Positions 1 through 5,644 of a stretch of DNA of 7,981 nt are shown piece after piece; position 1 is the stretch's first letter, and every line of letters starts with the position of its first letter. This DNA comes from Desulfamplus sp. GTDB taxonomy: Bacteria > Desulfobacterota > Desulfobacteria > Desulfobacterales > Desulfobacteraceae. Location: assembly GCA_015231395.1 (NCBI GenBank), contig JADGBP010000094.1, positions 1-7,981 on the forward strand. Direction: 5' to 3'. A program made the translations under genes and the position numbers. Below the pieces are notes generated by a model, which did not search any database, was not told the origin of the DNA, and saw nothing but the letters and a program-made list of their open reading frames with translations.

Positions 1-398
1 AGCAGAGGCATAACAACCCAATGATTGGCGTGAATATCTGTAAATACTTTGCCTTGAGAATCAACACTTACATTTTTACCCATAACCTTTATGGTCAGTC
101 TGCCTTCCGAAAAGATGCCTCCAAGCTGTGCGGCTTTTGATGAAAGGTCAATATTCGCGATTGCTTTTTTGTAATCCTCCATCATTTGAGAAGCCCCTTG
201 GTCAGCCAAGGAGCTTTCCTGCTGCATGTCTTTGAATTGTTCAATAATATCCGCAGGTAATCGCGGACACTCATCAAGTCGTTTCTCTCCTTTGAATACC
301 GCACCTGCAAAAGCAAGACAGGTGCGTTTATAGCACTCCTGACAATTGGATTTTTCCAGAAGTTTAAAAACTTCCATAGCATTATTGAAACGAGACAT
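1..398 (-). CDS. Fe-S (4Fe-4S) / DUF3786 domain protein, 3' end outside window
   Basis: Translating the minus strand from the ATG at 398-396 gives an open frame of 132 codons that continues past the left edge. It starts MSRFNNAMEVFKLLEKSNC. Cys19, Cys22, Cys27 and Cys44 form a Cx2Cx4Cx16C pattern with a following LAFA, the classic [4Fe-4S] domain also found in the CO dehydrogenase/acetyl-CoA synthase corrinoid subunit. After a linker (residues about 50-95) comes a beta-rich stretch (RLTIKVMGKNVSVDSQGKVF) that resembles the start of DUF3786. The molecular role of DUF3786 proteins is not known to me; Fe-S binding is a firm prediction, electron transfer or metallocentre handling an inference. 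The start lies 7 bases after the TAA of the CooT-like gene, with no clear Shine-Dalgarno, which suggests translational coupling. An alternative start is Met8. The family name is less certain than the Fe-S motif. Confidence 0.72.
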   Translation of the reverse strand, partial: MSRFNNAMEVFKLLEKSNCQECYKRTCLAFAGAVFKGEKRLDECPRLPADIIEQFKDMQQESSLADQGASQMMEDYKKAIANIDLSSKAAQLGGIFSEGRLTIKVMGKNVSVDSQGKVFTDIHANHWVVMPL

Positions 399-405
399 AT
401 TGATT

Positions 406-603
406 TTACACCATTCGTTCAAAAACAATTTTGTGACCAACCAGATTCATTGATTTTATTCGTCCTTTGATGGTCTTTTGTTCTCCGAAAATACTCACAA
501 TCCTGTAACTGACATTATTCTCTTCAGGTTCTATAACATCAACAGCTTCCATCAAAAGTTCCTCTTTTCCATCTTTGATCATATAGGCGTTTGCTTCACA
601 CAT
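406..603 (-). CDS. CooT-like small nickel-binding protein
   Basis: This 65-residue protein begins MCEANAYMIKDGKEELLMEA. Small size, Met-Cys start, and a short beta-barrel-like pattern ending in KIVFERMV match the CooT family. In Rhodospirillum rubrum CooT a homodimer binds one Ni(II) through Cys2, and the protein is encoded with the CO dehydrogenase nickel-insertion genes. Cys2 is conserved here, so nickel binding is a reasonable prediction. The start at 603 is chosen over a longer in-frame ATG at 627 because an AAGGAGGT Shine-Dalgarno ends 8 bases before it and because it puts Cys at position 2. The gene overlaps the end of the DUF3842 gene by 8 bases and is followed after 7 bases by the Fe-S/DUF3786 gene, so the three are very probably one operon. 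No CODH gene is visible, so the actual client enzyme is unknown. Confidence 0.82.
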   Translation of the reverse strand: MCEANAYMIKDGKEELLMEAVDVIEPEENNVSYRIVSIFGEQKTIKGRIKSMNLVGHKIVFERMV

Positions 604-1021
604 TTTTAAAGACCTCCTTAAGTTCATTTTCTACAAGACATTTTATAAGGTGCGGCAGGGGTTCTCTTTGAACTCCAATAATTACCACATTTTCCTGACT
701 AAGCGGGAGTAAAATTTTTAACGCTGATGCGGACATTATGGCTTCGGCCATTTTAGGGGTCAACTCGCCCATCATGGAATTTGCCCATGTAATGGCAATT
801 GAACCGATAATGACTTCGGCTTTTCCAACAGTATGGACAATGGCGTTTTCTCCTGATGCTGCCCTGTTCGCTCCAGCCTTCAGCATCTGAGAAGCGGCAA
901 TTGCATTTGTACCCATTGCCGTTATTTCTACTGATTCTCCGTAAACTTCTCTTAAATATTTAATAATGGATATTCCTATACCGCCTCCTTGTGCATCTAT
1001 AACGCAAATTCTTTTCTCCAA
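596..1021 (-). CDS. DUF3842 family protein (TTG start)
   Basis: The protein, 141 residues from the chosen start, begins (M)EKRICVIDAQGGGIG. A beta strand followed by the glycine-rich loop DAQGGGIG (residues 9-16) suggests a Rossmann-like nucleotide-binding fold. Other conserved-looking segments are EITAMGTNAIAASQMLKAGA and IGSIAITWANSMMGELTP. This pattern and length fit DUF3842, whose function is unknown; family members usually begin directly with the (K)RICVIDGQGG-type strand. An upstream in-frame ATG at 1090 would add 23 Arg/Asn-rich residues unlike the family. TTG at 1021 has an AGGAG seven bases upstream, so it is preferred. Its TGA stop overlaps the start of the CooT-like gene. The conserved pairing with CooT suggests a role in nickel or Fe-S enzyme biogenesis, which is inference. 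Confidence 0.8.
   Translation of the reverse strand: MEKRICVIDAQGGGIGISIIKYLREVYGESVEITAMGTNAIAASQMLKAGANRAASGENAIVHTVGKAEVIIGSIAITWANSMMGELTPKMAEAIMSASALKILLPLSQENVVIIGVQREPLPHLIKCLVENELKEVFKNV
612..619 (-). promoter_or_regulatory. Shine-Dalgarno of the CooT-like gene
   Basis: The minus strand reads AAGGAGGT here, 8 bases before the ATG at 603-601. It lies inside the coding end of the upstream DUF3842 gene and decides in favour of the short CooT start with Cys at position 2. Confidence 0.8.
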
Positions 1022-1026
1022 ATTTT

Positions 1027-1033
1027 CTCTCCT
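1027..1033 (-). promoter_or_regulatory. Shine-Dalgarno supporting the TTG start of the DUF3842 gene
   Basis: The minus strand reads AGGAGAG here. AGGAG is seven bases upstream of the TTG at 1021-1019, ideal spacing. No comparable site precedes the ATG at 1090 or the other in-frame TTG at 1042. Confidence 0.6.
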
Positions 1034-1108
1034 ATTCTCCAAATTATCTATTCGCCGTTGCACCTGCGGAAACAGACCACGGCTACTCAAGTCAAATTAA
1101 GCGGGTTG

Positions 1109-1687
1109 TTAGGCATTACGCCCTTGTTTATTGACTTCTGCGAGCCATTTTTCCCGTTTTTGCAAGCTTGAGCCTTTTATTGAGCCAAAACTCGAAATAC
1201 GAACAGGCTTTATGCCACAAAATTCAAGGATTGTGCGTTTCATTTGATTGTGCCCCGGCATACGAAATACCCAGCGGAAATACCATGGGGGCGTATCCAT
1301 AGTTACCAACAAGTGGGCTGAACGCCCGGACAACAAACTGTCCCAAAATGCCGAACCTTCCTTGAATTTGAAGGCAAAACCCGGAAGAAAGACACGATCA
1401 ATAAATCCTTTTAGCAAGGCAGGTATTGCTCCCCACCAAATAGGATATACAAAAACGATGTGTTGTGCCCAGGTGATTGCCGCTTGAGCAGCAACCAAAT
1501 CAGGTTCAAGTTCCTGAATTGTTGCATACCCTTCGTGAAGCACTGGATCAAAAGACAGATTAGCGAGGGATATGAGTTTAACTTCATTTCCGCCTACTTT
1601 GGCACCCGTTATATATGAATCGGCGAGGGCATTGCAAAAACTATTTTTTGCAGGATGGCCAAGAATTACAAGAATACGTTTATGCAT
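1109..1687 (-). CDS. Flavodoxin-fold NAD(P)H dehydrogenase (quinone)-like protein
   Basis: The 192-residue protein begins MHKRILVILGHPAKNSFCNA, a beta strand and phosphate-binding loop typical of the Flavodoxin_2 family (NQO1, MdaB, KefF relatives). The diagnostic block VYPIWWGAIPALLKGFIDRV (residues about 81-100), followed by FLPGFAFKF, matches the FPLWW-x-x-PA-x-LKG-x-DRV signature around the flavin. Length is normal for the family. The expected activity is FMN- or FAD-dependent two-electron reduction of quinones or similar acceptors with NAD(P)H in the cytoplasm; the substrate cannot be read from sequence. The ATG at 1687 is preferred to the one at 1693, because AGGAG lies 8 bases from the former and only 2 from the latter. 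It precedes the DUF3842 gene by 87 bases on the same strand and may share its transcript. The stop codon sits in a GCCTAAC motif discussed in the findings. Confidence 0.87.
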   Translation of the reverse strand: MHKRILVILGHPAKNSFCNALADSYITGAKVGGNEVKLISLANLSFDPVLHEGYATIQELEPDLVAAQAAITWAQHIVFVYPIWWGAIPALLKGFIDRVFLPGFAFKFKEGSAFWDSLLSGRSAHLLVTMDTPPWYFRWVFRMPGHNQMKRTILEFCGIKPVRISSFGSIKGSSLQKREKWLAEVNKQGRNA

Positions 1688-1694
1688 AATCATT

Positions 1695-1700
1695 GCTCCT
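1695..1700 (-). promoter_or_regulatory. Shine-Dalgarno of the flavodoxin-fold gene
   Basis: Minus-strand AGGAGC. Two in-frame ATGs follow (1693 and 1687); spacing is only workable for the second, which sets the start at 1687. Confidence 0.6.
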
Positions 1701-1730
1701 GTGTCTAAGGAATGGTGTGGTGATAAAATA

Positions 1731-1755
1731 CTTTCCCCAATTGAAGTGGGGAAGG
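1731..1755. repeat. GC-rich hairpin (inverted repeat)
   Basis: CTTTCCCCA (1731-1739) pairs with TGGGGAAGG (1747-1755) across a 7-base loop, with one G-T wobble. It is followed on the plus strand by TATAAAAAAA. It lies about 40 bases upstream of the flavodoxin-fold start, so it would fall in that gene's 5' leader if the promoter is further out. There is no T-run on the 3' side in either direction that would make it a standard terminator. A similar hairpin is found at 7910-7929. Confidence 0.6.
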
Positions 1756-1906
1756 TATAAAAAAATCCATGTTTTTTTTAATTAGCCCAAGGCGGTTCTT
1801 AAATCTGATATTGTGACTATTCCACTTTTTTGGTAGATTTAAATAATTGGAATATCGACTAATTTCTTTTTATCATCAATGATGTTTGATGTGAATTCAA
1901 ATAAAC

Positions 1907-1921
1907 AACAATTTTATTGTT
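1907..1921. promoter_or_regulatory. Small palindrome, possible operator
   Basis: AACAAT, three T residues, then ATTGTT: a perfect 6-bp inverted repeat in AT-rich DNA about 130 bases upstream of the DUF4384-like gene. It could be a regulator site, but AT-rich palindromes of this size also arise by chance. Confidence 0.25.
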
Positions 1922-2040
1922 TGTCAACTGTTTTATACTGATGTAAAAGAGAGTTATGGCAAACTTTGGATTCAATCTAAAAAGGGATAAACTCTTTTCA
2001 ATCCTGCAATAATCACAACAAAGTTAATTATATTTTAAAA

Positions 2041-2047
2041 AGGAGGT
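2041..2047 (+). promoter_or_regulatory. Strong Shine-Dalgarno of the DUF4384-like gene
   Basis: AGGAGGT five bases before the ATG at 2052. It shows that the 5' part of the broken gene is still well equipped for translation initiation. Confidence 0.75.
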
Positions 2048-2051
2048 TCAA

Positions 2052-2387
2052 ATGAAACCGGACGCAAAACAGATAATAACCGCAGTATCCATATTTATTA
2101 TATCTATCGCAGCGGAATACATCTCCCCTGCCCTGCTTCAAGCTGTTGATAACAACAGAGTCAGAGCAAAAATCGGCATTCAGATACAGCCGAAAACCAC
2201 AAGTCCTTCTGCTTCAGTCAAAGACTCTTCTGCTTCAGCCACAGACTCTTCTGCTTCAGTCACAGACTCTTCTGCTTCAGTCACAGACTCTTCTGCTTCA
2301 CCAAAGACTCTTCTGCTTCAGCCACAGACTCTTATGCCTCAGTCAAAAGCTCTCTCGCCCCTGGCAGTAAAATATCAGGAAAACTGA
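2052..2387 (+). CDS. 5' fragment of the DUF4384-like gene
   Basis: As it stands this frame yields 111 residues. Residues 1-83 are genuine (membrane segment about residues 9-32, then Ser-rich heptapeptides). Residues 84-111 (PKTLLLQPQTLMPQ onwards) are out-of-frame translation of the same repeat and end at a TGA. If the frameshift is real, the product is a short anchored peptide without its domain. Confidence 0.55.
   Translation: MKPDAKQIITAVSIFIISIAAEYISPALLQAVDNNRVRAKIGIQIQPKTTSPSASVKDSSASATDSSASVTDSSASVTDSSASPKTLLLQPQTLMPQSKALSPLAVKYQEN
2206..2351 (+). repeat. 21-bp tandem repeat, seven units, one unit 20 bp
   Basis: Units begin at 2206, 2227, 2248, 2269, 2290, 2310 and 2331 and encode the heptapeptide S-S-A-S-V/A-T/K-D. 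Units 2 to 4 are nearly identical; the outer ones have diverged. The fifth unit (2290-2309) lacks the G found after GCTTCA in the other units, causing the frameshift. Confidence 0.9.
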
Positions 2388-2434
2388 TCCGTGCCAAATC
2401 AAGAGAACGCCTCAAACCCGGCGATGCAGTAAGA

Positions 2435-2908
2435 TTGTATGTCCACTCGGAGAACAGTAACTATGTCTATATTATTCATACAGATGGTAAAAATGTCAAT
2501 CTTCTGAATATTACAGAACAGAAAGTCCAGAGTTCCACTCTGATTCTGCCATCTGCCCAGGCATTTTACGAAATAGATGGTCAAAGCGATATTGAAAAGT
2601 TCACAATTATATGCACTCCGGAAAAAATCGACGAACTTTCAGGCATGGAAAAAATAAATATTACCGTTGCACAATGGACAGCTATTGAAACCGATCTTGA
2701 GAAACGCAGCAACGCTCTGGTCTCTGAAAATGAGGATGAAGCTTTTTCAATTGACGGCAATATAACCTCAATTGCCGGTAATGTCAGAGGCATCACAAAC
2801 AGTATAAAAAGTTCGTCAGGAGTTAATGACGATCCTTTTCTCAAGGAACTCCAGATTTTCTCAGGAAAGGGATTGGTTATAAAAACTTATGAATTTCAGA
2901 TTAAATAA
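2435..2908 (+). CDS. 3' fragment of the DUF4384-like gene (DUF4384-like domain)
   Basis: This frame holds the folded domain. The only usable start codon near its beginning is TTG 2435, which would delete the LKPGDAVR strand of the domain, and it has no ribosome site. The frame stays open and sensible back to about 2301, where it joins the repeat. It is therefore much better read as the continuation of the gene beginning at 2052 than as an independent gene. The carboxyl part contains ISG-like acidic loops and ends KTYEFQIK. Confidence 0.5.
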   Translation: MYVHSENSNYVYIIHTDGKNVNLLNITEQKVQSSTLILPSAQAFYEIDGQSDIEKFTIICTPEKIDELSGMEKINITVAQWTAIETDLEKRSNALVSENEDEAFSIDGNITSIAGNVRGITNSIKSSSGVNDDPFLKELQIFSGKGLVIKTYEFQIK

Positions 2909-2999
2909 GTAAACGCTCATGGTCTGATTTCCGCAACCCCGAAGCATGAAAGCAACAATCTGTTTTCACATCAAAACAATGCTGCATAAAGAAAGCATG

Positions 3000-3094
3000 A
3001 CATAACAAGACTACAATTGCATAACAAGACTATGATTGCATAACAAGACTATGATTGCATAACAAGACTATGATTGCATAACAAGACTATGATC
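3000..3094 (+). repeat. 19-bp tandem repeat, five units, overlapping the cyclase start
   Basis: The unit GCATAACAAGACTATGATT is present at 3019, 3038 and 3057 exactly, with a first variant at 3000-3018 (ACA in place of ATG) and a last one at 3076-3094 (final C instead of T). A degenerate further copy may lie at 2984-2999. Each full unit contains ATG ATT GCA TAA when read into the next unit. The last unit has ATG ATC ACA and so opens into the cyclase frame. There are no unique spacers, so this is not a CRISPR. Confidence 0.9.
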
Positions 3095-5644
3095 ACACTT
3101 AGAAACAAAAAACAGATGAAAGCTATCGGGGTTGTCTCAACAATTTTGCTGCTTGGGATACTGACTGTTTTTTTTGTTGTTATGAATGCCAAAGTCAGCA
3201 TCTTTAATATATTTGATTTCAAAGCACTGGATATCTTTTATAAACTGGCAGTGAAACAGCAAGCTGGTCCTAAAGCATCATTTACTCCAAAAATTGTCTA
3301 TCTTAATATCACAGATGAGACCTATAATTTTTTCGACAAAAATTATCTGGACAGAAAAGATATGGCAACCCTTAACAATGTATTGAGTCAGTTAGATACC
3401 CAGGCGGTAATCTATGACATTATCTTTGCAAGAAGAAGCTCTGCAACTTCAGATCTTGCGTTCAGTGAGTCTCTGGAAACTCTGGGCAATGTCTATCTTC
3501 CCACCGCTCTTGTCCTTTCTGAAAAAAAATATGCATTTCGGTGGAAAACCGATCCTGCCCATGAACGATTCAGAGCAGATTATCTTGGCAATCCAAATGA
3601 AAAGCCTGCTTCAGAAAAAACACGCCGCCCTTTTAATGCTGTTAAAGCTCTGATGCAGCAGAATGATTTTGCAATAAGGGCACGCGGTTCAGGCGATATC
3701 AACGCAAAAGCAGACATCGACGGCATATACCGGCATATCACCATGCTTGCCAAAGTTGATGACCAATATTTTCCAACACTCTCCCTTTCTGTGTTTTTAG
3801 ATTGGGCGGGCATATCCTTGAATGATATCACTGTGGAGTGGGGAGAAAAAATAACTATCCCCGCATCAGAGGGCAGTTTTCTGGATAATGACGTGATAAT
3901 TCCCATTGACAGGCATGGCAGAACATTTATCCCGTTTGTTCAGGCTATGGGTAAGGATTTTAGTTACATGTCTGTTCATACACTTATCTCTAATTTTCAA
4001 GATGAGGATTTAAGGGGCAATCTGCTTGAAACATTTGAAGGCAACTTTGTTTTTGTTGGCGATATCGCAATTGGCACATCAGATTTGGGATATACCCCTC
4101 TTCAAAAAGACTCCCCATTAGTAATAACACACGCCTCGCTTCTAAATGCCCTTCTCACCAATACCTTTTACAAACAATGGCCGTTAATCAAAACTCTTAT
4201 TTTGTTATGTCTGCTTCTGACAATAATGGCATGTGCGTCACTTTTACGCTCTTCATGGGTTCTCTACGTTACAGGCTCAATAATTATAATGGCTGTTCCG
4301 TTCTTCACATGGACTGAATTCATCTCATTCCAACTTTTTCCAGTTGTAACGGTTACTTCGCTGCTGCTGTTGATTTTTTTCTCTTTTATCGCAACCCTTG
4401 AGACTTCAGGTTCAAAAGAGAGGGCATTTATCCGAGACACATTTGCCAGATATGTTCCTGAAAAGGTGGTAAGCACACTGCTTGCACAGCCGGAGATGGT
4501 TACTTTAGGAGGAGAAGAACGGATTATCACGGTTCTTTTTTCGGATATTGCCAACTTTACAACTATCTCGGAATCTCTTACTCCTACTAAACTTGTAAAT
4601 CTTCTGAACGAATACTTTACAGAGATGTCGAATATTATTATGGAAAACGGCGGAATTATTGACAAATTTCAAGGAGACTCAGTCATGGCTGAGTTTGGGG
4701 TGCCGATACCGTTTAAAGATCACGCAGATAAGGCTGTGACAGCCTCACTTCAAATGATAGACCGGTTGTCGGAATTAAGAGAAATATGGAGAGAAAGGAA
4801 TAAGGAGACCAGTGCAAAACAGGACAGCTCTATCAATAAGAATATTACGATAAAACAAAATATCACAGGAGAGCAAAATATTACAAAAAAAGAAAAGGCT
4901 CCTGAAGATCAAAATATCAAGAAAAAGCAACAATGGTACGAACTTTATTGCCGCATTGGAATAAATACCAACAACATGATTGTAGGCAACATAGGATCAA
5001 AAAGTGTGCTGGATTATACAGTTATTGGCGATGCGGTAAATCTTGCATCAAGACTTGAAGGGGCAAACAAGCTCTACGAAACTTCGCTTATGATTTCTGA
5101 ATTTACCCATGCTCAACTTACGCCCGGCAGATTCAAAACCCGTATTCTTGATTATATCAAGGTAAAGGGGAAAAATGAGCCTGTGTTTGTTTATGAGGTT
5201 TACGGAGAAAACAAGTCTGATTTTGATCGGAAACATATTACAAAGGAGGCTATTACAGGAGAGGTTCTTACTCAAAAAGATCTTACTCAAAAAGATCTTG
5301 CAGGAAAGGATATTACTGGAAAAAATCTTATACAAAAGAATATTGCAGGAAAGGATATTACTGGAAAAAATCTTATACAAAAGAATATTGCCGGAGAGGA
5401 TCTTACTGAAAAGAATATTAAACAAAAGGATATTGCAGATGCTTATTATATCGCCTATCATCAGGGATTTGAAGCCTATCTGGCTCAAAATTTTACCCAA
5501 GCGATTCATCTTTTTCACAATGCTTTGAAAATCCGACCATCTGATGCCGCATCTATCAGAATGCTGGAGAGAATCGACAAGATAGACTTATCACTCCATC
5601 CTGACAGCAATTGGGATGGCTCGGTTTCATTGACCACAAAATAG
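3089..5644 (+). CDS. CHASE2-domain class III adenylate cyclase with repeat insertions and TPR-like tail
   Basis: This 851-residue membrane receptor should make cAMP from ATP. Order: TM helix (about 12-32); extracytoplasmic CHASE2 domain (about 40-355), with the familiar YDIIFARRS and FVFVGDIAIGTSDL segments; three TM helices (about 366-436); cyclase domain (about 475-700); repeat array (715-784); one TPR-like motif (about 793-826). Catalytic residues are all present: metal-binding Asp486 and Asp530, purine-specifying Lys526 (DKFQGD) and Thr644 (YTVIGDAVN), transition-state Asn651 and Arg655. Lys plus Thr at these places is the class IIIb adenylate cyclase pattern. Odd features are a roughly 45-residue Asn/Ile/Lys-rich insertion in the catalytic domain and the pentapeptide-like array. 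The start is uncertain: ATG 3089 lies in the last 19-bp repeat without a Shine-Dalgarno; TTG 3074 and ATG 3116 are alternatives. The DUF4384-like gene 180 bases upstream may be its partner. Confidence 0.93.
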   Translation: MITLRNKKQMKAIGVVSTILLLGILTVFFVVMNAKVSIFNIFDFKALDIFYKLAVKQQAGPKASFTPKIVYLNITDETYNFFDKNYLDRKDMATLNNVLSQLDTQAVIYDIIFARRSSATSDLAFSESLETLGNVYLPTALVLSEKKYAFRWKTDPAHERFRADYLGNPNEKPASEKTRRPFNAVKALMQQNDFAIRARGSGDINAKADIDGIYRHITMLAKVDDQYFPTLSLSVFLDWAGISLNDITVEWGEKITIPASEGSFLDNDVIIPIDRHGRTFIPFVQAMGKDFSYMSVHTLISNFQDEDLRGNLLETFEGNFVFVGDIAIGTSDLGYTPLQKDSPLVITHASLLNALLTNTFYKQWPLIKTLILLCLLLTIMACASLLRSSWVLYVTGSIIIMAVPFFTWTEFISFQLFPVVTVTSLLLLIFFSFIATLETSGSKERAFIRDTFARYVPEKVVSTLLAQPEMVTLGGEERIITVLFSDIANFTTISESLTPTKLVNLLNEYFTEMSNIIMENGGIIDKFQGDSVMAEFGVPIPFKDHADKAVTASLQMIDRLSELREIWRERNKETSAKQDSSINKNITIKQNITGEQNITKKEKAPEDQNIKKKQQWYELYCRIGINTNNMIVGNIGSKSVLDYTVIGDAVNLASRLEGANKLYETSLMISEFTHAQLTPGRFKTRILDYIKVKGKNEPVFVYEVYGENKSDFDRKHITKEAITGEVLTQKDLTQKDLAGKDITGKNLIQKNIAGKDITGKNLIQKNIAGEDLTEKNIKQKDIADAYYIAYHQGFEAYLAQNFTQAIHLFHNALKIRPSDAASIRMLERIDKIDLSLHPDSNWDGSVSLTTK
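4799..4933 (+). repeat. Asn-Ile-Thr-rich insertion within the cyclase catalytic domain
   Basis: Residues about 571-615 interrupt the catalytic domain between the helix ending LREIWRERN and the strand YELYCRIGINT, where related cyclases have only a short loop. It contains a hexapeptide rhythm (NITIKQ, NITGEQ, NITKKE) and later DQNIKKK. It is a multiple of three bases and keeps frame, so the domain should still fold around it. Confidence 0.75.
5231..5440 (+). repeat. Pentapeptide-like array, 14 units, in the cyclase
   Basis: Residues 715-784 fall into fourteen consecutive five-residue units with consensus K-D/N-I/L-T/A-G/Q. The pattern resembles the A-D/N-L-x-x pentapeptide repeat with Lys in place of Ala. 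At DNA level a 45-bp block is duplicated in tandem (matching stretch from 5298 to 5346 and from 5343 to 5391), which shows recent expansion by three units. Confidence 0.85.

Larger units (their letters stand above)
1688..2051. other. Divergent intergenic region, 364 bp
   Basis: No coding frame is supported. The region separates the minus-strand flavodoxin-fold gene from the plus-strand DUF4384-like gene, so it should hold promoters for both. It is very AT-rich with poly-T and poly-A tracts near 1757-1785. Two structures are visible and listed separately: a GC-rich hairpin at 1731-1755 and a small palindrome at 1907-1921. I could not find a convincing -35/-10 pair with normal spacing for either gene. 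Confidence 0.6.
2052..2908 (+). pseudogene. Exported DUF4384-like protein, frameshifted within a 21-bp tandem repeat
   Basis: Two frames together encode one protein. Frame one starts at ATG 2052 with a strong ribosome site, a hydrophobic segment (ITAVSIFIISIAAEYISPAL) that acts as signal peptide or anchor, then a Ser-rich heptapeptide repeat (SSASVTD type). At 2300/2301 one repeat unit is 20 instead of 21 bases. Restoring one G continues the heptapeptide in the second frame (KDSSASATDSYASVKS) and leads into GKLIRAKSRERLKPGDAVRL and YVHSENSNYVYIIHTDGKNV, ending at TAA 2908. The GD-x-VRL-x-V-x-S-x-x-x-x-YVYI-x-x-x-DGK pattern resembles DUF4384, a beta-rich domain of envelope proteins. The repaired protein would be 285 residues: anchor, flexible linker, extracytoplasmic domain. 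It precedes the CHASE2 cyclase on the same strand and may be its partner (inference). Either it is inactivated or phase-varied by repeat slippage, or the base loss is a sequencing error. Confidence 0.75.

Noticed and set aside
182..382. 66-residue minus-strand frame
   Set aside because: It overlaps the Fe-S/DUF3786 frame that runs from 398 to the left edge; the latter has a four-cysteine cluster motif and clear domain sequence, so this is an out-of-frame shadow.
1731..1764. Terminator
   Set aside because: The stem is good, but on the plus strand it is followed by A residues, and on the minus strand the T-run lies before the hairpin; it also sits in front of a gene rather than behind one.
2290..2320. 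Programmed -1 ribosomal frameshift joining the two parts of the DUF4384-like gene
   Set aside because: No slippery heptamer of the X XXY YYZ kind and no downstream stem are visible at the junction; a missing base in one repeat unit explains it more simply.
2146..2370. 74-residue plus-strand frame rich in Leu-Gln
   Set aside because: It is the third-frame reading of the 21-bp tandem repeat, with no ribosome site and no homology that I recognise.
3000..3094. CRISPR array
   Set aside because: The 19-bp units are directly adjacent with no spacers, and no cas gene is present.
4264..4665. 133-residue minus-strand frame
   Set aside because: It lies antisense to the last TM helices and catalytic domain of the cyclase and shows no features of its own.
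5048..5528. Frames on both strands over the cyclase carboxyl region (117 and 156 residues)
   Set aside because: They are low-complexity shadows of the pentapeptide-coding repeat; the cyclase frame through the same DNA has clear domains on both sides.
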